From Clostridia bacterium (GTDB taxonomy: Bacteria > Bacillota > Clostridia > Christensenellales > Aristaeellaceae): a stretch of 64,000 nt of DNA. Shown here piece by piece: positions 51,295 to 59,788 of the stretch (the stretch's first letter is position 1; each line of letters opens with the position of its first letter). The notes beneath the pieces were generated by a model. That model was not told where the DNA came from, made no database searches, and was given only the letters and a program-made list of their open reading frames with translations. The translations under genes were made by a program, and so were the position numbers. The stretch spans positions 1 through 64,000 of the forward strand of contig JAFTWV010000089.1 of NCBI GenBank assembly GCA_017465155.1. The letters are read 5' to 3'.

Positions 51295-51302
51295 AGCTTC
51301 AT

Positions 51303-51331
51303 ACTATAATGGCAAACTGCGCATTTGTCAA
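51303..51331 (-). promoter_or_regulatory. Strong SigA promoter of the ACT-UPF0210 operon
   Basis: Minus-strand TTGACA (51331-51326), 17 bases and TATAGT (51308-51303). Confidence 0.8.
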
Positions 51332-51396
51332 GAGGTTTCCCTGCGGAGCGGCCTGCTTGAGCGGTTTTTCTGTTGTATGATCAGCTGCGTTTTATC

Positions 51397-51425
51397 TTGA
51401 CACATACCCGGCCGGGGTATATAAT
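51397..51425 (+). promoter_or_regulatory. Promoter of csoR-copA
   Basis: A consensus TTGACA (51397-51402), 17 bases and a perfect TATAAT (51420-51425). The spacer is itself an operator-like palindrome. Confidence 0.88.
51404..51420. promoter_or_regulatory. CsoR-type operator 1 (between -35 and -10)
   Basis: ATACCCGGCCGGGGTAT is an almost perfect 17-bp palindrome with the ATACCC/GGGTAT arms of copper-sensing CsoR sites. Binding here would block RNA polymerase. Confidence 0.75.
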
Positions 51426-51429
51426 ACAG

Positions 51430-51446
51430 ATACCCCCATGGGGTAT
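51430..51446. promoter_or_regulatory. CsoR-type operator 2 (at the transcript start)
   Basis: ATACCCCCATGGGGTAT has the same arms and length as operator 1, with centres 26 bases apart. Two sites permit two tetramers on the promoter. Confidence 0.75.
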
Positions 51447-51471
51447 AATGACGGGGCGGGAGGAAAAACCT

Positions 51472-51780
51472 GTGGAGCATGAATATACCTGCGGCGAATG
51501 CTGCCGTACCAAGAATCGCCCGGAGGATGAAAAGCGGGCGCTGATTCACCGGCTGAACCGCATTGAAGGCCAGATCCGCGGGCTGCGCGGCATGGTGGAG
51601 AAGGATGCATATTGTCCCGATGTGCTGACGCAGGTATCTGCTGTGACGGCGGCACTGAATGGTTTCACGCGGGTGCTTCTGTCCGAGCATATCCGTACCT
51701 GCGTGGCAGATGATATCAGGCAGGGGAATGGATATGCTGTGGAAGAACTTCTGGCTACATTGCAGAAGCTGATGCGCTGA
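51472..51780 (+). CDS. csoR: Copper-sensing repressor CsoR
   Basis: All-helical tetrameric repressor released from DNA by Cu(I). The start is set at GTG 51472, eight bases after GGGAGG; ATG 51448 lies almost at the transcript start, without a ribosome site. The 102 residues contain [19 protein letters not shown] and the Cu(I) triad Cys-His-Cys in [12 protein letters not shown] and SEHIRTCV. An extra Cys cluster near the N terminus ([10 protein letters not shown]) is not part of the known triad. It is followed by copA after 20 bases. Confidence 0.92.
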   Translation: MEHEYTCGECCRTKNRPEDEKRALIHRLNRIEGQIRGLRGMVEKDAYCPDVLTQVSAVTAALNGFTRVLLSEHIRTCVADDIRQGNGYAVEELLATLQKLMR

Positions 51781-51800
51781 CAGAAAGAAGGTTGTTTAAG

Positions 51801-54332
51801 ATGAAGCAATACAATGTTACCGGCATGACCTGCGCGGCCTGCAGCGCCCGTGTGGAAAAGGCCGTATCGAAGGTGCCGGGAGTCGAGGCGGTATCCGTGA
51901 GCCTGCTGACCAATGCTATGGGGGTGGAGGGAACTGCGTCTGACGAGGCGATCATTGAGGCGGTTACCGGTGCTGGCTACGGAGCGTCTGTGAAGGGACA
52001 GGAGAAGGAGAGCGGTTCGTCTGCGCCGCAGGCAGCAGATCAGCTGGCAGACCGGGAAACGCCGGTGCTGAAGCGGCGGCTGCTGTGGTCTGTCGGCTTT
52101 TTGCTGGTGCTGATGTATGTTTCGATGGGACATGTCATGTGGGGCTGGCCGCTTCCTGCGGTGCTGGCGGAAAACGCTGTCGCCATTGCCCTGATTGAGC
52201 TGGTGCTGACGGCGATTGTTATGGTGATCAATCAGAAATTCTTCATCAGCGGTTTCAAATCCCTGTGGAAGCGTTCGCCGAATATGGATACGCTGGTGGC
52301 GCTCGGGTCCACGGCGTCCTTTGTGTACAGCCTGTGGATGCTTTTCGCCATGACGCATGCACAGCTGCATGCACCGGAAACGGCGCATCATTACCTGCAT
52401 GAGTTTTACTTTGAATCCGCTGCGATGATCCTCACGCTGATTACTGTCGGCAAGATGCTGGAGGCGCGCAGCAAGGGCAAGACCACCGATGCGCTCAAGG
52501 CGCTGATGAACCTTGCGCCGCAGACTGCGACGATCCTGGCAGATGGCCGTGAACAGACGGTCCCGGTTGCGCAGGTCAGGAAGGGTGATGTGTTTGTTGT
52601 GCGTCCTGGAGAAAGCATCCCAGTGGACGGTGTGGTTGTGGATGGCGCATCAGCGGTGAATGAAGCGGCGCTGACCGGTGAGAGCATTCCGGTGGACAAA
52701 GCACCGGGGGATCATGTCTCGGCGGCTACGGTGAATCAGAGCGGCTTCATCCGCTGCGAGGCGACGCGGGTCGGCGAGGATACGACCCTGTCGCAGATCA
52801 TTCGCATGGTATCGGATGCGGCAGCCACCAAAGCGCCCATCGCGAAGGTTGCAGACCGTGTATCCGGCGTATTTGTGCCAGCGGTGATCGGCATTGCGGC
52901 GGTGACGCTGGCTGTGTGGCTGCTGATGGGCGAAACAGTCGGCAGCAGCCTTGCGAGGGCGATTTCAGTGCTGGTGATCAGCTGCCCCTGCGCCCTGGGC
53001 CTGGCAACGCCTGTCGCCATCATGGTTGGCAACGGGATGGGCGCAAAGAACGGTATCCTCTTCAAGACAGCTGCAGCGCTGGAAACAACTGGTCGTGTAC
53101 AGATTGTTGCGCTGGACAAAACAGGAACCATTACCAGCGGTGAACCCCGTGTGACGGATGTGCTGCCTGTGCAGGGCGTGACGGACAGGGAGCTTTTGAA
53201 GCTGGCGGCTGCGCTGGAAGCAAGGTCGGAGCACCCCCTTGCCAAGGCAGTCATGGCAAGGGCGCAGGAGGAGTCGCTGACGGTGGATGAAGTTTCTGAT
53301 TTTCGCGCGCTGCCTGGCAACGGCCTGACGGCAACGCTGCAGGGAATGCTTCTGCAGGGCGGAAATCTTGCATTCATCAGCCAGCGGACGCAGGTGTCTC
53401 CGGAGGTGAAAAGGCAGGCAGAAGCACTTGCCGAAGCAGGGAAGACGCCGCTGTTTTTCGCCCGTGGAAATGCGCTGCTGGGCGTGATTGCCGTGGCCGA
53501 CGCGATCAAGGAGGAAAGCCCCCGTGCGGTACGCGAGCTGCAGCAAATGGGATTGAGAGTCGTCATGCTGACCGGAGATAACCAGCGCACAGCCGATGCA
53601 GTCGGCGCGATGGCAGGCGTCGATCGGGTGATCGCCGGAGTCAAGCCGGACGGCAAAGAAGCTGTGATCCGCCAGCTTGGCCGGGCTGGACGCGTGGCCA
53701 TGGTGGGCGACGGCATCAACGATGCACCTGCCCTGACACGTGCGGATGTTGGCATTGCTATCGGAGCAGGTACGGATGTGGCCATTGACGCGGCGGATGT
53801 TGTGCTTATGAACAGCCGTTTGACGGATGTCCCCGCGGCGATCCGTCTCAGCCGGGGTACGCTGCGCAGCATTCATCAGAATCTGTTCTGGGCATTCTGC
53901 TACAATGTGATTGGTATTCCGCTGGCGGCAGGCGTGTTTATCGGGCTTCTGGGCTGGCGGCTGAATCCCATGTTCGGTGCGGCGGCGATGTCGCTGTCGA
54001 GCTTCTGCGTGGTTTCCAACGCGCTTCGGCTGAACCTGCTGCACATTCATGATGGAAAGCGGGACAAAGCGATCCGTTCTGTGACGCTGCCGGAGATTGA
54101 AATGCCGGACGAACCTGCCGGGATTATCCGCACCATGAAGATCGACGGCATGATGTGCGGCCATTGCGAAGCGATGGTGAAGCGGGCGCTGGAGGCGATT
54201 GACGGCGTCACGTCGGCCGTACCCAGCCATATGGAGGGCACGGCTGTGGTGACGCTCTCCGCCCCCGTGGACGATGCACTGCTGCGTCAGGCGGTGGAGG
54301 AGGAAGACTATACTGTGCTGTCCATCGAATAA
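51801..54332 (+). CDS. copA: Cu(I)-exporting P1B-type ATPase CopA
   Basis: Copper efflux pump of 843 residues; ATG 51801 follows AGAAGG. An N-terminal HMA domain binds copper through C11-AA-C14 ([12 protein letters not shown]). Eight expected membrane helices follow, with the transport motif CPC at 395-397, phosphorylation site D439-KTGT, TGES in the actuator (ALTGESIP) and [11 protein letters not shown] second HMA domain is placed at the C terminus (about 775-843, MCGHC with C786 and C789), an uncommon position. There is no separate copZ gene, so this tail may serve as a tethered chaperone. Regulated by CsoR. Confidence 0.95.
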   Translation: MKQYNVTGMTCAACSARVEKAVSKVPGVEAVSVSLLTNAMGVEGTASDEAIIEAVTGAGYGASVKGQEKESGSSAPQAADQLADRETPVLKRRLLWSVGFLLVLMYVSMGHVMWGWPLPAVLAENAVAIALIELVLTAIVMVINQKFFISGFKSLWKRSPNMDTLVALGSTASFVYSLWMLFAMTHAQLHAPETAHHYLHEFYFESAAMILTLITVGKMLEARSKGKTTDALKALMNLAPQTATILADGREQTVPVAQVRKGDVFVVRPGESIPVDGVVVDGASAVNEAALTGESIPVDKAPGDHVSAATVNQSGFIRCEATRVGEDTTLSQIIRMVSDAAATKAPIAKVADRVSGVFVPAVIGIAAVTLAVWLLMGETVGSSLARAISVLVISCPCALGLATPVAIMVGNGMGAKNGILFKTAAALETTGRVQIVALDKTGTITSGEPRVTDVLPVQGVTDRELLKLAAALEARSEHPLAKAVMARAQEESLTVDEVSDFRALPGNGLTATLQGMLLQGGNLAFISQRTQVSPEVKRQAEALAEAGKTPLFFARGNALLGVIAVADAIKEESPRAVRELQQMGLRVVMLTGDNQRTADAVGAMAGVDRVIAGVKPDGKEAVIRQLGRAGRVAMVGDGINDAPALTRADVGIAIGAGTDVAIDAADVVLMNSRLTDVPAAIRLSRGTLRSIHQNLFWAFCYNVIGIPLAAGVFIGLLGWRLNPMFGAAAMSLSSFCVVSNALRLNLLHIHDGKRDKAIRSVTLPEIEMPDEPAGIIRTMKIDGMMCGHCEAMVKRALEAIDGVTSAVPSHMEGTAVVTLSAPVDDALLRQAVEEEDYTVLSIE

Positions 54333-54336
54333 GCGA

Positions 54337-54369
54337 AGTCCGGGGCGCCTGCATGCGCTCCGGGCTTTT
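54337..54369 (+). terminator. Rho-independent terminator after copA
   Basis: AGTCCGGGGCGC pairs with GCGCTCCGGGCT (12 bp, two G-U), followed by TTTT. Confidence 0.85.
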
Positions 54370-54426
54370 GCATGCCGTTCGTGTCACGTTGACAAATCCC
54401 GCGCGGCGAATCGACGATGAATGGCG

Positions 54427-54480
54427 GCCATATGCCGTATGCTGACATCCAGCGACGCCAAGGAGGGTACGGCATATGGC
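54427..54480 (+). promoter_or_regulatory. 13-bp inverted repeat enclosing the spoIIE ribosome site and start codon
   Basis: GCCATATGCCGTA (54427-54439) and TACGGCATATGGC (54468-54480) are perfect inverted repeats. The right arm contains the ATG (54476-54478) and the 28-base loop holds AGGAGGG (54461-54467). In RNA this 13-bp stem would hide the start codon; in DNA it could be an operator. Confidence 0.75.
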
Positions 54481-56809
54481 AGAAGTGGTTGTCCGGCAGC
54501 ATAAACGGCGGAAGGATCGCTGGATGCACAAGCCGCGCAGGAGAGTCAGTGTGCAGCAGATGATAAAGCTCATGCGTCTGGCAGCGGAGACGGCGCCAGG
54601 CTTCCTGCTGGCCTTTGCGGATGTGCTGGCGATTCCGTCCGGGCTGTATGCGGCGTATGCAGCGGCGCTGGCGGCTGGCGACCGGGATATGAAGCATCCG
54701 CTGGCAGGAAGCGCAGCAGCCTTTTTGATCCGGTTTCTGTGGGGATTGCCGCCGCGGTGGGACATGCTGGCAACCATGGCGGTTACGCTGCTTGCGCCTT
54801 ATGTGGTTTATGGACGGAGCACGGGGGTGCTTATGGGCTTTACCGCAGCGGCGGTGCTGCCGGCGGCAATTGCAGGCTGGATCAGCCCTGTCGCCTCGGA
54901 TTTTCTGTTAGGCGTGGCGGCTGTTCCGCTGAGCGCACTGTCGGCGCCGGTGTTTTTCCGGGCGGTCAAGGCCCTGACCGGGCCGCGGCATATAGACAGC
55001 ATGGAAGAACGTGTCGCAGTGGGATATCTGGCGGCGATGCTGGTGTGCGGCGGTGCACGGATGCTGCTGGGCGTGAATATCGGCGTGCTGACAGCGGGGA
55101 TGCTGGTGCTGCTGACGGCAATGTATCTTGGTGTGGGTGCCGGCTGTGTATGCGGGATGGTGGCGGGTGTTGTGCTGGCGCTGCAGGGATTGCCGGTCTC
55201 GCTGGCGGTGGCACTGTCTGTGGGCGGCTTTCTGGCAGGAATGTCGCAGGCACTCGGACGCAGGCGGATCATCTGTGCTGCTTTCGGGATGGGAGCACTG
55301 CTTACGCTGATCATCGCAGGGGGAACCGGATATGGCGCTGCGGGTGCAATCGCGGCTGTGGCAGCTGTAACGGCGATGCTTCCACGTGCGGCAGTGGAGC
55401 GGGGACAGCTGTTTTTCCGGAGATTCCTGACCAATCATCCGGCTCCCGGGGACGCATATGCTGCCTGTGCGCTGGCGGCGTGGGAAAAGACGGTCGGCGC
55501 GATGGCGCTCGCAGTGCCTTCCCCCATGGATGCTGAGGAAGTGCATACGCCCATCTGGTGGCAGCAGAAGCTGTGTGAAGGCTGCCCGGAGGTGGCTCTG
55601 TGCGGCTGTATGACATCCGAGCTGGGCTGCCGCAAAGCGGAGACGGTCTGGGCTTGCCGCAATTCGGCGGACGATGTTTGGCAAAGTGCGCTGGAGGAAC
55701 TGCGCGGCATGGGCTGTGCGCGGCTCTATCAGCTGCGGCAGAGCATGGAATACCTCCGGCAGGAAGATGCGGCAGCCCAAAGAAGCAATCGTCGTGCCTG
55801 CGATCAGCGGGACATGCTTGTGACGCACCTGACGGCTATGGCCGGTGCTGCAAGACGCTTTGCCCTGCTGTCCTCCGGCGAAAGCTGGTGGGACGATATG
55901 AGTGCCCGCCGCATCCGACGCGAGCTTGCGGAGCGGGCGACGCCTGCAAGGCTGGCCTATGTCCGGCGGGTACAGGGGCATGTGCAGGCGGCTTTCGAGC
56001 TGCAGTACATCACAGGCGCCCGCAAACAGGCGGAGGAGCTGTGTCAGCTTGTAGCGAATGTGCTGGAGGTTCCCATGAGCGTGGCCAGGCTGGATGAAGA
56101 TCGCCTGCAGCTGGCTGAGCAGCCTCTGCTGCAGGCCGAGTCGGGCATGGCAGCGGCGAGCATCACCAGTGCGGATGATGGCAGCGCATGCGGCGATACG
56201 GCATGGACGGGACTCCTGCTGGATGGCAGGTATCTTGCTGCGCTGTCTGACGGCATGGGACATGGAGAAAAGGCTGCTCTGGCCTCCCGGCAGACTGTGG
56301 AGCTGCTGCGGCTGTGTCTGGATGCAGGGTATACCCGTGCCCAGACGCTGACGGCGGTTAACGGCATGATGCTCCTGGCTGGCCAAGGCGAGCGCTTTTC
56401 CACTGTCGATCTGTTGACCATTGATCTATGGAGCGGGCATGCGGCGCTGGACAAGCTCGGCGCGGCGGGAAGCTGGCTGATGCAGGGAGATTCGCTGTCC
56501 CAGCTGACGGGTGACGCGCTTCCGCTGGGGATCCTTGAGAATGTGGAAAGCAGGGCCAGCAGCCTTCGCCTGAAGGATGGGGACGCGCTGGTTCTCCTGA
56601 CAGACGGCGTGGAGGAAGCCTTTGCCGGCAAGGCTGCGCTGGAAAACGCGATCCGTCAGGCACTGGAGCAGGAGTCTCCGGCTGATGCAGCGCGGTTCCT
56701 GCTGGATGCAGCTTTCTGTACTGATGGGGAGCAGCGGCGTGACGACCAGACGGTTGTCGTCGTAAGCATCCGGAGGGCGGCTGGACAAAACGCGGCAGAA
56801 TGTGTATAA
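54476..56809 (+). CDS. spoIIE: Stage II sporulation protein E (membrane PP2C phosphatase)
   Basis: Dephosphorylates the anti-anti-sigma factor SpoIIAA to activate SigF in the forespore and acts in polar septation. The 777 residues comprise a basic cytoplasmic N terminus, about ten membrane spans (approximately 38-310), a central region with a Cys cluster (LCEGCPEVALCGCM), and a C-terminal PPM phosphatase (about 570-770) with LSDGMGHGEKA, LLTDGVEEAF and the closing DDQTVVVVSI. AGGAGGG precedes the ATG, both inside a large inverted repeat. A TTGACA at 54389 upstream lacks a standard -10; Spo0A-driven promoters use long 21-22-base spacing, so such a promoter is possible but unproven. Confidence 0.95.
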   Translation: MAEVVVRQHKRRKDRWMHKPRRRVSVQQMIKLMRLAAETAPGFLLAFADVLAIPSGLYAAYAAALAAGDRDMKHPLAGSAAAFLIRFLWGLPPRWDMLATMAVTLLAPYVVYGRSTGVLMGFTAAAVLPAAIAGWISPVASDFLLGVAAVPLSALSAPVFFRAVKALTGPRHIDSMEERVAVGYLAAMLVCGGARMLLGVNIGVLTAGMLVLLTAMYLGVGAGCVCGMVAGVVLALQGLPVSLAVALSVGGFLAGMSQALGRRRIICAAFGMGALLTLIIAGGTGYGAAGAIAAVAAVTAMLPRAAVERGQLFFRRFLTNHPAPGDAYAACALAAWEKTVGAMALAVPSPMDAEEVHTPIWWQQKLCEGCPEVALCGCMTSELGCRKAETVWACRNSADDVWQSALEELRGMGCARLYQLRQSMEYLRQEDAAAQRSNRRACDQRDMLVTHLTAMAGAARRFALLSSGESWWDDMSARRIRRELAERATPARLAYVRRVQGHVQAAFELQYITGARKQAEELCQLVANVLEVPMSVARLDEDRLQLAEQPLLQAESGMAAASITSADDGSACGDTAWTGLLLDGRYLAALSDGMGHGEKAALASRQTVELLRLCLDAGYTRAQTLTAVNGMMLLAGQGERFSTVDLLTIDLWSGHAALDKLGAAGSWLMQGDSLSQLTGDALPLGILENVESRASSLRLKDGDALVLLTDGVEEAFAGKAALENAIRQALEQESPADAARFLLDAAFCTDGEQRRDDQTVVVVSIRRAAGQNAAECV

Positions 56810-56810
56810 T
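56782..56810 (+). promoter_or_regulatory. Promoter of the ktr/trk genes inside the spoIIE end
   Basis: TGGACA (56782-56787), 17 bases and a perfect TATAAT (56805-56810), overlapping the last spoIIE codons. It would uncouple potassium uptake from sporulation-specific transcription. Confidence 0.7.
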
Positions 56811-56884
56811 GAAAACGTGTTTTGCTCGCTTGAATTGTCAAGTCAAGTGCAACAGCTGATTGAAAAAGATTGGAGGAATGGCGC

Positions 56885-58264
56885 TTGTTTCAAAGGAAGC
56901 ATGGAGAAACGACGCCGATACTGCAGCGTTTGATCCATCCTGAACGGGTGATGGCAGCGGGTTTTTTGATGCTGATCCTCCTTGGCGGCGTGCTATTGTC
57001 GCTTCCCGTGTCGGCCAAAGACGGACAAAGCATCGGGATCGGCAACGGCTTTTTCACCGCAGCCAGCGCTGTGTGCGTGACGGGGCTGATTGTGGTGGAT
57101 ACAGGCACGACCTTTTCGCTTTTCGGCCAGCTGGTGCTGATTGTGCTGATTCAGATCGGCGGTCTTGGCTTCATGGTATTTGCGACGCTTGTGATGGCTG
57201 CCCTGGGACGGCGGATCACTCTGCGTGGCCGCATGATCATCCGTGAATCGATGAACACTGCAACGCTTGCGGGACTTGTTCAGCTGACGTGCTGGTATAG
57301 CCTGCTGGCGGCGGGCATTGAGCTGCTGGGTGCGGCCATTCTGTGCGTGCGCTTTGTGCCGCTGCTGGGATGGGGAAAAGGATTATATTACAGCGTATGG
57401 CATGCTGTGAGTGCATTTTGCAATGCCGGTTTTGATTTGTTCGGGCAGTATTCCAGCTTGACGGGATTTCAGCATGATCCAATGGTGCTGTTGACAGTCG
57501 CTGTGCTGATCATTCTTGGCGGCACGGGCTTTGCGGTCATCAGCGAGGTGATAGCCGGGAAGCTCCGACGGAGAGCGGCTTCGCTGCATACGCGGCTGGT
57601 GCTGATTTCGACGGCGGCGCTTCTGCTTGGCGGAACAGCGTTTATTGCGCTTGTCGAATGGCGTAACCCTGCGACGCTTGGTGCGGTGGATGGCGCGGGA
57701 TACAGGCTGGTCAATGCCTTCTTTCAATCCGCGACCATGCGCACGGCGGGCTTCAACTCCATTGATCTTGCATCAATGCATGATGGTACAAAGCTGTTTT
57801 CCGCGCTGCTGATGTTTGTGGGCGCGTCTTCCGCGTCGACTGGCGGCGGCGTCAAGACTACCACGGTGGCGGTGCTGCTGCTGTCAGTATGGTCAGTCAT
57901 CCGAGGCGGCGAGGAAACCGTGGTGCTGGGCAGGCGTCTGCCCGCGGCCCTTACACGCAGGGCGCTGGCGATCGTAATGGTGGCGACGTTGCTGCTGTTG
58001 ACGGGCACGCTGACGCTGACCCTTGCGGAGGGAGGACGGATTCCTCTGATTGATCTGCTGTTCGAGACAGCGTCAGCCCTTGCGACCGTCGGCGTGACGA
58101 GTGCCGGTACGCCTGGACTGACAGCCTTCAGCAGGACCGTGCTGGTCCCGCTGATGTATCTGGGACGCGTAGGCCCGCTGACCATGGCATTCGCGCTGGC
58201 CGACCGGCAGAGGCAGCAGAAGGGGAGCATCCGTTATCCGGAAGAGAATATCACGATTGGGTGA
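56885..58264 (+). CDS. ktrB: Potassium uptake channel subunit (KtrB/TrkH family)
   Basis: Integral membrane K+ translocating subunit. TTG 56885 is preferred, seven bases after GGAGGA; TTG 56870 lies before that site. The 459 residues contain four M-P-M repeats with filter-like segments (TAASAVCVTGLIV, SAFCNAGFDLF, RTAGFNSIDLA, ATVGVTSAGTPGL) and GASSASTGGGVKTTT. It partners with the RCK protein encoded next. KtrB is favoured because the neighbour has a single RCK unit. It matters for osmotic and pH homeostasis. Confidence 0.93.
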   Translation: MFQRKHGETTPILQRLIHPERVMAAGFLMLILLGGVLLSLPVSAKDGQSIGIGNGFFTAASAVCVTGLIVVDTGTTFSLFGQLVLIVLIQIGGLGFMVFATLVMAALGRRITLRGRMIIRESMNTATLAGLVQLTCWYSLLAAGIELLGAAILCVRFVPLLGWGKGLYYSVWHAVSAFCNAGFDLFGQYSSLTGFQHDPMVLLTVAVLIILGGTGFAVISEVIAGKLRRRAASLHTRLVLISTAALLLGGTAFIALVEWRNPATLGAVDGAGYRLVNAFFQSATMRTAGFNSIDLASMHDGTKLFSALLMFVGASSASTGGGVKTTTVAVLLLSVWSVIRGGEETVVLGRRLPAALTRRALAIVMVATLLLLTGTLTLTLAEGGRIPLIDLLFETASALATVGVTSAGTPGLTAFSRTVLVPLMYLGRVGPLTMAFALADRQRQQKGSIRYPEENITIG

Positions 58265-58276
58265 GGAGTGACAGAA

Positions 58277-58930
58277 ATGCGGAATAAAAAGAAGCAGTTT
58301 CTGGTGCTGGGGCTTGGAAGATTCGGTGCAAGCGTAGCGCAGAATCTGTGCAGGCTGGGCCATGAGGTGCTGGCCGTGGACAGCGACGAACAGCTTGTGA
58401 ACGATGTTGCGCCGTATGTGACCAAAGCAATACAGGCAGATGCAACAGATGAGAATGCCCTGCTTATGATGGGTGTGAGCGACTATGACGCAGCGGTTGT
58501 CGCCATTGGCAGCAACATCCGGGACAGCATCCTTGTGACTGTACTGTGCAAGGAAGCGGGTGTGCCGCAAGTGATTGCCAAGGCCGTGGACGAGCTGCAT
58601 GCGAAGGTACTGCGCAAGGTCGGCGCAGATAAGGTCGTATTCCCGGAGCGGGATATGGGTCAGCGTGTCGCCCGGCTGCTGGATACGCCCAATATCCTCG
58701 AAATGATGGAACTGTCCGATGAGTTTCAGATTGCCGAGGTTCTGGTGCCTGAGCGGTGGTGCGGCCATTCGCTGGCGGAGATCAATGTGCGCCGCGATTA
58801 TCACCTGACGATCGTTGGTATACGCCGGGAAGGCGTGTTTCGGGTCTCTCCCGGAGCACATGAGGTTTTCCAGGCGCATGACATCCTCATTGTGCTGGGC
58901 AGACAACGGGATATTGACTTGATCGACTGA
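58277..58930 (+). CDS. ktrA: RCK-domain potassium uptake regulator (KtrA/TrkA family)
   Basis: Cytoplasmic gating ring subunit of 217 residues. The start is ATG 58277, eight bases after GAGGAG. RCK_N occupies about 1-135 with the nucleotide-binding loop LGLGRFGASVAQNLCRLG and the acidic strand end AVDSDEQLV; RCK_C covers about 140-217 (IAEVLVPERWCGHSLAEINV, DILIVLGRQRDI). The single RCK unit indicates KtrA rather than the tandem TrkA. It overlaps the ribosome site of the next gene by position and is probably co-transcribed with ktrB and the esterase. Confidence 0.94.
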   Translation: MRNKKKQFLVLGLGRFGASVAQNLCRLGHEVLAVDSDEQLVNDVAPYVTKAIQADATDENALLMMGVSDYDAAVVAIGSNIRDSILVTVLCKEAGVPQVIAKAVDELHAKVLRKVGADKVVFPERDMGQRVARLLDTPNILEMMELSDEFQIAEVLVPERWCGHSLAEINVRRDYHLTIVGIRREGVFRVSPGAHEVFQAHDILIVLGRQRDIDLID

Positions 58931-58944
58931 TGAGGAGGCGTACC

Positions 58945-59718
58945 ATGAATACACGGCCTGTCCGGGACTTTTCGAACCCTGCTTGTCAGCCCTTCCACCT
59001 GCAGGGCGACAGCCACGGCGTATTGCTTCTGCACGGCTTTACCGGCTCGGCGGGACATATGCGGCTGCTGGGCGAAGGACTCCATGCACGCGGTTTCACG
59101 GTTGAAGGGATCAATCTGCCCGGCCATGCCGTCTCTATGGAAGAAATGGGTCAGACTGGCTGGCAGGACTGGCTTGACGCGGCAAAGGAAGCTTTCCTGG
59201 CGTTGAAGTCCCGATGCCGCTTCGTCAGCGTCGCGGGGCTGAGCATGGGTGGCTGCATCGCGCTGATTCTTGCTGAGCAGATGCATCCGACGGCGATTGC
59301 TCCCATTTCAGCGCCCATGGCGGTCAGAAACAGGCTGCTTCCGCTGGCAGGTCTGGCAGCTCCCTTTGTTCCGCGAGTCATGTGGCGCAGCCGGGAAGGG
59401 GCCTCTGCGCAGGTGGATGATCGCTATGACTATGGCTATCCGGGGTTTCCCACGAAATGCGGCGCCGATCTGAACCGGTTGATCAGGATGGCACGGCGTG
59501 ATCTGCATGCGGTACAGTGTCCGATGCTTGTTGTGCAGAGTCGCCAGGATGAGACGATCTCTGCGGACAGCGCAGATGTGATCCTTGCGGGCGCCGGCAG
59601 CACAAAAAAGGGGATCCTGTGGCTTGATGATGTTCCGCATGTGTGCACAATATCCAAAGAACACGCAAATATTGCCGGAGCGGTTGCAGATCTGTTCCGG
59701 CAGGCCGAGCACAGTTGA
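58945..59718 (+). CDS. Alpha/beta-hydrolase carboxylesterase (Est30-like)
   Basis: Cytoplasmic serine hydrolase of 257 residues. ATG 58945 follows GAGGAGG. The oxyanion segment LLLHGFTGSAGHM comes first; the nucleophile elbow GLSMGG places Ser at 100, and Asp202 (SRQDET) and His232 (DVPHVCT) complete the triad. The layout matches Bacillus Est30 and monoacylglycerol lipase-like enzymes. Substrate is a short-chain ester by family knowledge. It lies 14 bases after ktrA and ends at a bidirectional terminator. Confidence 0.9.
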   Translation: MNTRPVRDFSNPACQPFHLQGDSHGVLLLHGFTGSAGHMRLLGEGLHARGFTVEGINLPGHAVSMEEMGQTGWQDWLDAAKEAFLALKSRCRFVSVAGLSMGGCIALILAEQMHPTAIAPISAPMAVRNRLLPLAGLAAPFVPRVMWRSREGASAQVDDRYDYGYPGFPTKCGADLNRLIRMARRDLHAVQCPMLVVQSRQDETISADSADVILAGAGSTKKGILWLDDVPHVCTISKEHANIAGAVADLFRQAEHS

Positions 59719-59730
59719 AGAACAGGATAT

Positions 59731-59762
59731 AAAAAAGCCGCTCAGCATGGGGCGGCTTCTTC
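59731..59762. terminator. Bidirectional terminator
   Basis: AAGCCGC and GCGGCTT form the stem with A-rich sequence on the left and TTCTTC on the right, between the convergent esterase and DUF6062-like genes. Confidence 0.8.
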
Positions 59763-59788
59763 ATGTATTGACAAGAAATGGCGGGGCT

